A stretch of 64,000 nucleotides of DNA from positions 766,013 through 830,012 of the forward strand of contig JAQOOI010000058.1 in NCBI GenBank assembly GCA_028554645.1, read 5' to 3'. The notes under the pieces are model-generated. The model was not told the origin of the DNA, searched no databases, and saw only the letters and a list, made by a program, of their open reading frames with translations. Shown here piece after piece: positions 11,057-21,939 of this stretch (positions are counted from its first letter, which is position 1; each line of letters starts with the position of its first letter). Source of the stretch: Omphalotus guepiniiformis (Eukaryota; Basidiomycota; Agaricomycetes; Agaricales; Omphalotaceae). The translations under genes were made by a program, and so were the position numbers.

Positions 11057-11519
11057 TGTTAGCGACCCGAGTTATTACTCAAGTGACTTCACACAGAATC
11101 TAACTTCTTACAAAGAAGATAAGAAGACAAGCAAGAGAGATAGGATTGAGAAGAAAGTAGCTAAGTACAGGTTTAACTCGAGGAGATTAAACTAGATCGA
11201 AGCTAAAGAAGTATTCTACAAAAGAAGTGTTCTTATATACGTAAATAATACCCTAAACCCTGGGTTGTAACCCTTGACTAATTAACGTGTGTATACCATG
11301 ATTTATCCATGAGTTACGATCGCCTCAAGATATACATGTTATGATCTCGATCGCCTGGTGTTCTGTGCGTGTCTAAGATCATTGTGCTGTCTACATGCGT
11401 AATTAATATAACCCTAGATCTGAGTAATACGATACTATCTACTGATAATAAAAGTGTCTACATGTACAAACAGTTGATAAGATAAGATGAAAAAGAAAAA
11501 GAATACATTGTTCGTAACA
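11057..11519 (-). repeat. 5' LTR of the Gypsy element (right copy)
   Basis: 463 bp starting TGTTAG (plus strand) and ending TAACA, followed by the target-site copy TTCTT. It differs from the left LTR by one clear substitution near 11474 and single-base indels near 11404, 11455 and 11503. The element's RNA would start in this LTR and run leftwards. Confidence 0.95.
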
Positions 11520-12208
11520 TTCTTTCTCGTGAAAAAAGATAAGAAAGAATATTTATTTGTTACAACACTAAAAGGCTTTTTTATCACAAATAGATTTGCT
11601 TTCTCTTAAAACTATCAATTTTTGTAATGAAGAATAGTATTCTCTATCATCCAATATTGATTATTTTTTTGTCCAGGAAACAAAATGGGTAATGATTCGA
11701 TATGCGGCCAACTTCCTGATCTCCGACACTTCAACCATCAGTTCCGCTGAGAAAGTTGTATTCCAACTTTGCAGTGTGTGGTTCAATATCGTCTGTACAA
11801 CTCAAACGACATTCATGTAGCAGCCACCATACCTCTGTGATATATGTAACACGTACGGGGCTCCATATTCCCATAGTGATGAGGGTGACACTGATCAATC
11901 ACCGATGCTCCCTGAGTTTTGTGTCTGTGTGTTCTAGGAAGCATTTTACTCATTTTTTCTTTCTTTCGTTTAGCTTCATTGGCGAGAGAAATCTTCAAAA
12001 GCTGTCTATGCTATTACTACGTATACTAGCACAGGCGTAGTGTATATGCAGTTTGCACAGTGACGTCATACTATAGTATATTATCGGGGTTGGAGAGCGT
12101 TGGAGAACGCCGTAAACATTGTGAGATTGGGCATCATGAAATTCGGCATCATGAAATTCGGAGCCATTCATTCTTTGCGTTTTTACCACCATCTGTGAGC
12201 AGCCCAGG
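11520..12208 (+). promoter_or_regulatory. Former 3' end of the MYND gene, then the GH17 upstream region
   Basis: Directly after the TTCTT duplication, the bases TCTCGTGAAAAAAGATAA continue the broken MYND reading frame for five codons to a TAA, so this is the severed gene end. From about 11690 to the GH17 start the sequence is the second copy of the block found at 597-1130 and should hold the GH17 promoter. It includes a 15-16 bp direct duplication ('catcatgaaattcgg') near 12130-12165. No separate gene is seen. Confidence 0.5.
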
Positions 12209-14455
12209 ATGTACTCCCAGTTTCAACAAAACTCCAGCTCTGACCTTCAAAACTATTACGACTCTGCTCTAGTATGCCCTTTTCATCATACTTCAAAGAT
12301 ACAATTCTGATTCATTTCTGTTCTTTGTGTTCGGCTTGTAGCCTCAGGCTGCGCGTCCTCTATCCGGTTATAATACCCATTCAGCATCTTTGTCTGGTCA
12401 AGATATACCTCTCCGTTCTGCGTCTACTCCTACGGAACCCTATCAGGATGTACCTGTTCTACCACGTAGCCGACCTCATTTTGGCGACCGAAGAGGGGAG
12501 TTTTGGGATGAACCTGTTTCAGCTGGCTGGGCAGAGAAGGGTGCAGGAAATGGCAAGAAAAGGTGGTTTGTAAGTTGATTACCCGATTGATACGGCAAGA
12601 AAGTGGCTCCACATGACCGTATAGGTTATAGGAGGCGTCGTCGCTGTTGTAGTCATTGTCGTTGCTGTCGTCCTCGGTGTCGTTCTGTCAAGAAAACGTT
12701 CCTCATCGTCGGATTCTATTTCGGGCGACCCAAGTAACTTTGCGAAAGATTCGAGACTTAAGAATTCGTTCTACGGCATTGCGTATACCCCGGCAGGATC
12801 ATTATACCCAGATTGTGGAAATAAGCTATGTTGGTGATAATTATCTGAGTACTCTGTCGTCGAATCTCAAGAACCATTCTTTAGCGGATGTTGTCACAGA
12901 TATCCAACTTCTCTCGCAGCTAACAACGGTGAGCATAGCTGTTCTTCCTGCATTCAGTGCTGTCACTCTCCAGTAGCGCATTCGTCTGTACGGCAGTGAT
13001 TGCAATCAAACCGCACTCGTTGTAAGTAGTTGTGGGGTTTGATGACCGTTATTTCACATATTCACCGTAATGACATTCAACTCTGTATCAGCTGGAAGCC
13101 ATCAAACTTACAAAAGTCAATCTAACGGTCTACATAGCCAACTACCCTCAAGCCAGTGACAACGGTGATGCTTATAATCGCCAAAAGGATGCCATCAAGT
13201 CCGCTATACAGACCTATGGAACTGACCACATTGCTGGTGTGACGGTCGGGAACGAGTTCATTCTCAAGTGCGTTCAGGTCGCAGAAAGGCACACTCCCAT
13301 CCAACGTTCATTGATTTCTTTATTTTCACGTATAGCTATTTGAATGCAAACGGCGGTACAAAACCAAACGATGCTGTCGGAAACCAAGGCGCCAATATCC
13401 TGACAGGCTACATCAATGACACCAAGTCGATGCTTTCAGATCTCAGTGTTTCTCTCAAGGTTGGCAATGCAGATGCTGGGGCCTACTTCAACGATCTCGT
13501 TCTGCAAGATGTAGACTACGGGGTATGTATTCTCAGTTGCCTAGATCATTTCCTGTTTGACTTACTCATATATAACCGGGCATCACGGTAGATGGCTAAT
13601 GTTCGTTACTCATATATAACCGGGCATCACGGTAGATGGCTAATGTTCACCCTTGGTTTGCGAACGTTAGTATTGACGAAGCCGCCGGATGGACGTGGGA
13701 TTTCTTCCAGACAAATGATGTAGATCTTGCGAACAGTTTGTCCAACAAAGCGGAAATGTCGATTGCAGAGACAGGTGAGATCATGTTGTCTTTGAGCCTA
13801 CTTGATCTCTTCCTGATGGACTGCGCGGGTCAATGATCTACACAGGTTGGCCCTCGGTGAGATGAATGTTATTCTTGACGATTTATTGTGGAATGATTTT
13901 AAACTTTCTTTGTGAAGGAATCTTCCGACGAAGGTAATGAATCGAATGGACCGTCTACGGCTTCAGTAGAAAATTTACAGGTAGAAATTCAATCCAGGAA
14001 CCGCTGTGTCTGATCTGCCTGATGTCGCTGACCCTCGATCTCCTTAGAAATTCCTCGACACATTCGTTTGTCAAGCCAATGCCAATAGTACAGAATATTA
14101 CTTCTTCGAGGTACGTGCATATACACTGCGAGCATTCGTCTTGAATGAAAGATAAACACTGTGATTTGACAACAGTTCTTCGATGAAACATGGAAAGACC
14201 AGATGTACGGTGGTGTGGAGGTAAGAAGTCTTTTCTTGTCTTTGGTGATCTTGTAGGTTTTGAATCTTTGAGCGTAGGGTCATTGGGGTTTGTTTTATTC
14301 AAAGTACGTGTGCCAGCCTTATTTATCCATTTACCCGCTGTATTGCTATCGGTTACTAACGCAAAGTTTGCCATATACGCGGCGCTGAAACTTACAGTCG
14401 AACATTGAAAGCGGTCACCATACCAGAGTGCTCGGGTTCGGGCTCGTCTTCGTAA
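12209..14455 (+). CDS. GH17 glucan 1,3-beta-glucosidase-like enzyme, type II membrane form
   Basis: Fourteen exons, all phases consistent: 12209-12271, 12348-12569, 12625-12829, 12885-12928, 12977-13021, 13092-13267, 13336-13522, 13636-13774, 13846-13856, 13918-13980, 14048-14110, 14176-14220, 14278-14303, 14398-14455 (448 aa). The N-terminus (1-95) is a cytosolic, S/P/Q-rich tail. One Val/Ile-rich transmembrane helix covers ~96-118, then comes a Ser-rich stalk and the GH17 barrel ('FYGIAYTP', 'DIQLLSQLT', 'IRLYGSDC'). The general acid/base Glu is in VGNEF (~249) and the nucleophile Glu in AETGWPS (~358). 'GHWGLF' and a Pro-Glu-Cys C-terminus complete the family pattern. Such enzymes act on cell-wall beta-1,3-glucan outside the plasma membrane. 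The start is fixed by exon 1 splicing in frame to exon 2. A 44-bp duplication duplicates the exon-8 acceptor. Confidence 0.93.
13562..13648 (+). repeat. 44-bp tandem duplication across a GH17 intron acceptor
   Basis: The block beginning 'ttactcatatataacc' and ending 'atggctaatgttc' occurs twice in a row with a 44-bp period. Each copy contains an intron acceptor (ggtag) followed by ATGGCTAATG. Only use of the second acceptor (after 13635) keeps the frame, because 44 is not a multiple of three. Confidence 0.9.
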
Positions 14456-17320
14456 TTGCCGGACATCGAAATCTGACTAACATCTTTACTTACCAACATC
14501 TTTACTTAATTACAATCTGTGATGCTGTGCATGTACTTTGTATTTTCTGTCATCTTACCTTTACATATCGACATCGTTTATTTAGATTTAGCGCAGCTTT
14601 TGTCATTCCCTTCCAGATTTTCACTTACTAATCCAGGACACAAGCCTCGCAGGCCTACGGAGGACTACGTGTAGGCACTGCGGACAAGCTAAAGATTTCG
14701 GTTTGTGATCATGATGAACTCCTAGTAACGTTGATTCGGAACACAGATTGAATCATTTCTGCTGTATTCCATTCGGTCTCATCTCCGCGAAACAGGAATG
14801 TATCTATCCCGGGCTTAAGGATGATACCAGATTGACTTTATACCAAATGGCGCTTCATTTGTTTTTTGTTTTTCATGTATCATACATATTCAAAACCCAA
14901 TTACCGACGCCTCCGACGCTCTACCAGTAATTCGTAAGTATCTACATACGTTTTGTAAATGGGTATTTCGGCTCATATCCGTGAAGCAATGTAAACTTAT
15001 GTATTGGATCGTCTACAGTTTCGCGTATACTGATAGTTTTATTTTACATACAGTATAGTCCATCTCAAGCTAAATACATGACTCGATCGACTGCCCCTAC
15101 TGACTTTTTGTAAGTGAAAAGATCCGGAAGCAATCGCGATATACCTGTGCATGTTGTAGACGCCTGGAGGCGACATTTTTTATTTGCGCGTACCATTGAC
15201 GTCCTACCCTTTTCCATCAGAACGTCTTAGGATTATAGAAGAGGCGGTATCCTGCGTCGGTGAGACTTTGAAGGTCAAAGTCAACGTCAAAGTCAATAGA
15301 GTCGGCAAAGGATATCAGTATTTAGCGTGTATGTCCAGATATGTCGTTGTTCCCTGAAGTACTTATTATGCATTAGCTTCCGTAAAATCTGGCGCCCCCT
15401 GAAAATCACAGCAATTTGACAAACGTCCGTCCTATGTTATGTATGTGTTCGGAGATGTGTCACTTTCATATGTCGCCCGGCTTAGGCCGTTCAATACATA
15501 TCAAGTGTGGTCTCGACTCTCGAAAGTGAGATGAGGCGATAAGATAGAGGGATTCTATTCGTTCCTTTCTGCAAGTATGTCAGTATCTTTCTAGCCGTTC
15601 CGGCGGTACTGGGACTTCCCAAGGTCCAGTTGTAAAACACGTAAATGAGGCTCTGTGTCGAGTCGGGGTAAATGCTTGTGAATGATGGCGCTGAACACAT
15701 TTCAAAAGTGTTGAAGGCTCGGCCCCCGAGGACTTGAATCTGTTGGTCCTACGTATCAGGTCTTTCCCTGTAGTATCATACGCCGTCATACGCCGTCACG
15801 GCGCACATACGTATAACCGAATTGTGACTTCCAAGTTGTACCAAGGTGTACCTAGCGATGAACGTAAGTATATCTCGCATGCAGAATGAATGAGCAGGTA
15901 CAGACAGGTACCTTACCTTCATTGGTCATATTGAAGGCGTGCTGTGCAACGCTTAATGTATATCCGAAAGGTCTCGTTTGGCAGCGTTTGGCCTGGTTGG
16001 CTACACAGATTTATTTGTGGTTTTGTGTGCCTCTTACGCACTGAATTCGTTAGATCGCCGGGCGCCTGTTAGAACACCGTCGTAGGTCCGAGATTGTCGC
16101 GCTTGAAATGGAGGAACGAAAGCGTTCATCGTTCGTCCGTACCTCAAACACGTAGGATCGGCAGTCAGGTAAGCATAAAACATCTCAGTTTTCTCTAAGG
16201 AGTCATAGTAGGATTTACCGCTGTTTAGCATCATCGTTTGACCGTACCCCTAGACACGGGTTGTCCTTGGACTGGTACTGCAGAGGCGGGCACCGGTCTC
16301 CGCTGATACGGTATCAACATTCAGTGATGGGGCATTTGGAGTCTGAGCCCAGTCAAAGTGCAGTCATATCCATCAGACTTACCTCCGGGGGCACCTCCGA
16401 CAAATGATAGTGGTGAGGCTACTGGCGGCTTGGGGGGTATCATCCAAGTATCATCATATGAGCAACCAACTGTCGAGTACTTGCCTGAGTGCTGGGAAGT
16501 AACGAGCATAGCCGAATTAAGAGTTCCTAGCGCTATCATTTCACTGCACTGAGTAACTCAAACCTCTTGAATACTCTGTGAATGTTAATGAATGCTCACT
16601 GTGATGACGTTGCCAGCGGTGAATGCCCGCCACATTTCGACTTTTTGGTTCTCCTCCGCGCTCTTTCAGAAGCGCTTCAACAGTCATACGAAGTCAGATT
16701 GCGGGCCCGACCAGCTTTTACCACTAGTGTACTTCGGAATCAGCGCTGTGAGTCAAAGTGTACAAAAACCAAGGATTGCGAACTTTGGAATTCCGATGTA
16801 CCATCAAGCTGACTAAGCGGCATCTCACGTGTACTCCCACCGACGCGTTTCAAACTTTGTTTTCGTTGTTGAGTTTTAGTTTCTACCTGACAGCCATCGC
16901 CGATAGCGCTGACCGAACTCGACAAATGGCTAGAAGCTGTACGTGTCGGAGGCTGCTGTCCATCGAATATTCCTGAGCATGTACCTGCTACATCTAACCT
17001 CATCCCCCCATCGTAGGCGAAAGGCGCCATGGAGTACCTGCAATGATCCATGTTCGAGCGTTTGGGTTTCACGGCACCGGGAAAGGCTATGCTTCATGTT
17101 CAAGTTGGGAGTGACTCGCCCTTCAAGCGGCCAGATATCCACCAAATACCACTCCTACAGCATTTTACTGTAATTGGGTTGACATATCAGTGGGCTATTC
17201 GCCCACCTCAAGTCCCGACAAGCACAGTCCATTCCTGTTGAGATGTATCCGCTTTCGGATTGGCTATGACTCCATTCCCCTCGTTTTGACTCGCAACGCT
17301 TTTCTCTACGTTTTAAGCTG
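14456..17320. other. No convincing gene between GH17 and the adenylation gene
   Basis: About 2.9 kb. The first few hundred bases are AT-rich and suit a 3' untranslated region. Short minus-strand frames at 15491-15789, 16034-16234 and 16321-16539 have protein-like composition; two share a 'YD..LTG.R' pattern, which could mark relics of one decayed minus-strand gene. I could not join them by splice sites or recognise a family. Nothing else is seen. Confidence 0.4.
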
Positions 17321-17327
17321 TATAAAA
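17321..17327 (+). promoter_or_regulatory. TATA box of the adenylation gene
   Basis: TATAAAA lies 52 bp before the ATG at 17379, followed by a pyrimidine-rich leader. Consistent with a core promoter. Confidence 0.45.
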
Positions 17328-17378
17328 TGATACCTTCCTGTCGATACTGAGCTTCATTCGTTTCTCTCCCTACTCACA

Positions 17379-19283
17379 ATGACTCTCTTATCACATCTAT
17401 CTATCCTCTCTCAAAGCAGCAAGAGATATCCTAATCTCCCAGCGTTCAAAGTCCCGGCCGCTGGATCGACGCCTGATTCCCTTGAATGGGAACCCATTTC
17501 CTATAAACAGTTCTACGACGACGTGGAACTGTTTGGTAGATACTGGGCACATACTCTCAGGGGCGCTAACGTTCCTGAACGATCTGTAGTAGGACTATGG
17601 TAAGTACTTGAAATTCGTCATCGTTGTATTTGATCATTAACATAATCAAATTGCAGGATTGGCGGGTTCACCTATATCGATGTACTCCACATCTACGGTG
17701 TCTCCAGAGCTGGCTACATACCTCAACTTTTCAGTCTACGACTGCCAAATCCAACCGTCATCTTCGAGCTGTTGGAGAAAGCAAAAGCATCAGCTTTAAT
17801 ATGCGACTTTACAACATTCGGAATCGCTAAAGATAGCCCATTACCTGTGTTTTGCACACCACATGTGTCTGATATCGACAGCATAGTATCTGGTGTGGAT
17901 GCACCAGTAATATCTGCTGTTGAGGGTCATGAGATTGCGTTCTACTTTCACACCAGCGGTTCGACTTCTGGAAGTCCTAAACTCGTGCCTTGCAACTACC
18001 GCTGGCTAGACGCCGTGGCTCGGAAAGCCAGCCAGCTATGTGTCCCAAAGAACCCAGAGCGTCAAGACGTCACGACATGGATGTAAGTTTCAAACATACG
18101 CCTTCGAGTTATTCAGGATCTGACATATCTCTACTCTCACTTTTAGGGGAAGTATGTGCCATATCGGTCAGACGACCTGTAAGTGATCTTATCAGATTGT
18201 TTTTCCTCAATGTTAACATTTTTTTTCTCAGTGCTTATCTGTATAATGCAATACGGTACTTGCATCACTCAACCGAGCAAACTACCGTTCTCGTCTGAGG
18301 AGCTGAAGGCGATGGTTCACCAGTGTGGTTTGAACCGCCTCTACCAATTTGCTGCCTTTCTGTCAATGAACCTACGGATATCGCGGAAAGATCCCGAACT
18401 TCTCTCAGCACTACTGAGCATGGACGAAGTCGTCTACGCTGGGATGGCTCTTCCCCAAGAGGATGAAGACTACGCATACAACTGCGGGATCAAGCTACGG
18501 GTAAGTAAAAATCTACTCCATCGTTGAGACAAGACTGACGTAAAACCTTTTTTCAGAACATTTTCGGTAGCACAGAACTAGGCGGAAGTGCGATGTTGTC
18601 CATTGGTGGATCTGACCCACGTACCCGGCATCATCTCCGTCCCCTCAAAGGGCTGTCATATAGCTTCGTACCCATCCAGGACTCAACAAATGATGCCCAC
18701 CAATCCACAGCCCGGTTACTTGAATTTGTTGTCCTAGCAGATTCGGGTGATTGTCCAGATGAATCGTTACGACAGGCTGATGGGAACTTCCACACTGGTG
18801 ACCTCTTCCAGGAAGTGGGTCCTGGCTCGTATATATTCGCCGGCAGAGACGACGATTGGATCAAATCAGAGACCAGTCTACGATGTGATACTAAGTAGGT
18901 TGCCTCCATTATATCGCCATCTTGATTTCGTCGCTGACATGTATTACTTGTATAGGTCAATCGAAGACAACGCTCGGGCAATGTGTGGGAGTCTGATCTC
19001 GGAGTGTATAGCAGTTGGGTCTGGTAGACCTTCACCTGTTCTTTTCGTTGAGTCCTCGATGGAAATGGACGAGCAGAAGCTCAAGAGAGAAATATACCGC
19101 AAAATCCGACACTTCCACTCGCGGCGGTATGTCCACGAGAGTATCACGTCGGCGAAGATGATTGTAGTCGTTCCCCGAGGCTCACTACCTCGGACAGCAA
19201 CCAAAGGAAACATTCGTAGGAAGGCGGTTGAGGAGACGTACAAGGCACAGCTCGACGAGTTATACGGCACACAAAAACTATGA
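17379..19283 (+). CDS. AMP-binding (adenylation) enzyme, ANL superfamily, stand-alone
   Basis: Six exons: 17379-17599, 17657-18082, 18147-18178, 18232-18500, 18557-18894, 18956-19283 (537 aa), all junctions in frame. Core motifs run in order: the P-loop-like A3 'HTSGSTSGSPK' (~172), A5 'GSTELGG' (~320), A7 'HTGDLF' (~397), A8-like 'FAGRDDDWIK', and a C-terminal Lys in 'TKGNIRRKA' (~512) where the catalytic A10 Lys is expected. It should activate a carboxylic acid as an acyl-AMP. No carrier, reductase or condensation domain follows, so it is either a CoA ligase or a lone NRPS-like A domain; the substrate cannot be read from sequence. It lies 506 bp from a co-directed MFS exporter, which suggests joint work in making and exporting a small molecule. 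Confidence 0.9.
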
Positions 19284-19789
19284 AATGGATCGGACTTGGA
19301 CTCGCCTTCACTTTAATCACTGTAGCATTTCACGGACGCTTTTCATACCTTGTATTGGACGCATACTAATATCTTATTGTACTAAGTAAACTCGGATTTA
19401 TTAACTTATAGACTTACAAAGGAGGACAATATATACATATTTAGCATACGGATGTACATGTATTTATTTTAATGACTTTAGCACATAATGATTAGCCAAA
19501 AAACTTTGCAATGCTTACTGCGTATAGTCTTTTTGTCATGACTCAAGAGGCCCATTTTCTCATTCAGGATACTTTTCACTACGCATGCCGCCGCGTTACT
19601 TACTAACTGGCTGTAAAGGGTCTCATGGCGGAGTGCCGGGATGTGCCGGCACGCTCTTGCCGGACGGCAATGATATATACGGACACGTGGAGGAGGAGAC
19701 TTGCTCAGTCATGCGGTCTGCCACGGTGAACCTGTCTTTTCCATTCAAAAATATGAACTTCTCTGTTCGTGCAATGCCCTCTCACCGAC

Positions 19790-21939
19790 ATGTCCTCCCA
19801 ATCCTCGGCCACGGATGTCCCTCTAGAAAACCCAGAAGTACCGGAAGAAAAACCTACAGAACAAGATGCATTCGACGATGACGACAAATATCAAGTCGAA
19901 TTAGATTCTCATGAGCATCCGATGCATCGCAGCGCTTTGAGAAAGTGGCTGATTGTGCTTACTATCGCCTCTTCAGCGTTATGTGTCACCTGCGCGTCTT
20001 CAACTGTACGTCTTTATTTATTCTAGCATTTCGTTTCTGACATATCCCGAAATTTAGGCATCGTTCACTGAAGATGCAGTTGCGGAAGAGTTTCACGTCT
20101 CTCGTGAAGTTACGGTACTTGCAATAAGTCTTTTTGTAGAAGGACTAGGCTTGGGACCTTTAATTGCTGGACCTTTGTCTGAAGTTTATGGACGGAATCT
20201 CATTTATAGAGTGTCGTTCAGTCTGTTGTTTGCCTTTTCATTTGCAGTTGCGTTTGCTCCCAATATTGGTGCGTCCTATCTGTCTGTGAAGTTGTCGTCG
20301 TATTAATTCGTTTCACAGCCGTGTACTTGGTCTTTAGATTCATAACAGGTTTCTGCGGCTCCACGTTCCTTAGCGTAGCGGGGGGGACTGTCAGTGATCT
20401 ATTCGATAATAACCACGTCGCAAGGTAGGCCTGTGTTCACAATTTGGCATATCAACTTCACTCACATCTTTTTTTACCACAAGTCCCATGGCTGTCTATA
20501 CGATATCACCTTTCATTGGCCCTATCCTCGGCCCTCTGATAAGTGGGTACGAAACTGATGCTTCGCTGTTCCGCGAGTGACTTTCCTGACCCGGCCCTTT
20601 TACACAGATTCATCAATCAGGTTTGTCCCGGCGTCCATAATTGTCCACGCGTTCTGACGTCCGACCTTGGCAGAACACAACTTGGAGATGGACGTATCGA
20701 ATGCTTATCATTTGGAGTGCTTTTCAAACACTTTTATTATTTACGGTAAGTTCTACGACCTTCGTCATGAGTCATATGTTGATATGGTCTGCAGATTGTC
20801 CCCGAAACCTACGTCCCCGTTCTAAAAAAGTGGAAAGCTGCAAAGTACGACTTTCCCATGTCAAATCGTTTCCTACCTGTGTTGATTTTCCACAGGCTAC
20901 GAAAGTCTACGGGTGATTCGGCGTACTGGGCACCGCTTGATAAACATGACAAGAACCTTGGAGGTGCTATCCTCGTCAGCTGTTACCGCCCTTTTCGTGC
21001 GTTTCACTTGTAACGAAATTATCACTTGAGCTCTGAACTGTACCCCCAAGAGCTGATGCTGTATGACCGAATGGCCCTGTTGTTGAACCTATGGTGAGTA
21101 AGGTATTTGTCACGATAGTGGGTAATCTATTTGACACCGTCTGCTGTAGGACTGCCCTTATCCTCGGTATCCTGTACCTAGCCTTTCAGGCCTTCCCTGT
21201 AATTTTCCAGACAAATCATGGGTTTAATATGCAATCAACTGGGATGTCGTTTCTGGGGATTGGGTTAGGGATGATAGGTGCGCTTGCTACGCAGCCATTC
21301 TGGAATAGGTGCGCATATGAGATTTCGTTATGACGAGTTGACTATACTAATGACCTCATTCATTCTCCAGACGCGTCGCTGGTGAAGCAAAAAAGCACGG
21401 CGGCAAAGCGCCACCCGAGGCTTTATTGCTCATGGGAGAAGTAGGAGGTATCCTTGTCCCCCTAGGTATGTTATCATCTAGCCGCCTATTCCCTAGCGCT
21501 CCTAAAGAAAGCCCCGCTTCTCAGGACTCTTCTGGCTCGCTTTCACCACCTACCCTCATGTCCATTGGATAGTTCCTATCATCGCTTCAATCCCATTTGG
21601 CACAGGCATTTGCTTCGTCTTCACCTCCGTCTTCACCTATCTCGTAACAGCCTATCGCCCAATAGCGGCTTCGGCTATGGCGTCGAACAGTGCCATGCGT
21701 TCACTGTTCGCCGCGGTTTTCCCACTTTTCGCTGGGTATATGTATGATGGTTTAGGTACGGTGGGTGCAACTGCGCTTCTTGCGGGGGTTATGACGGTTA
21801 CTGCGCCTTTACCGTATGTTCTGTCCCTCCTCGTGTCCATTATGGTCGAAGGTTGATTGTTCGTATTTCACTTAGGTTTATATTCCGCCGTATTGGACCT
21901 CGATTACGCAAAAAATCTCGTTTCGCCGCGAAGGACTAG
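19790..21939 (+). CDS. Major facilitator superfamily transporter, DHA1-like drug:H+ antiporter
   Basis: Thirteen exons: 19790-20005, 20058-20268, 20319-20424, 20484-20546, 20608-20620, 20674-20745, 20795-20844, 20896-20996, 21051-21093, 21150-21308, 21371-21465, 21525-21813, 21876-21939 (493 aa). An acidic cytosolic N-terminus of about 60 residues precedes twelve predicted membrane helices. Family marks are 'GPLIAGPLSEVYGR' (motif A region, loop 2-3), 'RFITGFCGST', the motif-C-like 'ISPFIGPILGPLISG' in helix 5 and 'PETYVPVL' before the central loop. Members export drugs or fungal metabolites across the plasma membrane by proton antiport. Place and orientation next to the adenylation gene suggest it exports that pathway's product (inference). 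An in-frame start slightly upstream is possible; 19790 is the first good ATG. Confidence 0.92.

Larger units (their letters stand above)
3548..11519 (-). mobile_element. Ty3/Gypsy LTR retrotransposon, minus orientation
   Basis: Two 463-bp direct repeats bound the element and each strand begins TGTTA. The host sequence TTCTT is found at 3543-3547 and again at 11520-11524, a 5-bp target-site duplication. Gag is on the minus strand at the right, so the 5' LTR is the right-hand one. Pol remains in the order protease, reverse transcriptase, RNase H, integrase (right to left), which is the Ty3/Gypsy order. Pol is broken by many frameshifts and stops and by a 1.6-kb G-rich insertion, so the copy cannot be autonomous. 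LTR identity is near 99% (about one substitution and four 1-base indels by eye), which points to a recent insertion. It landed in the last codons of the MYND gene. Confidence 0.92.

Noticed and set aside
19585..19881. 98-residue frame just before the MFS gene
   Set aside because: It overlaps the first MFS exon in another frame, with no features of its own.
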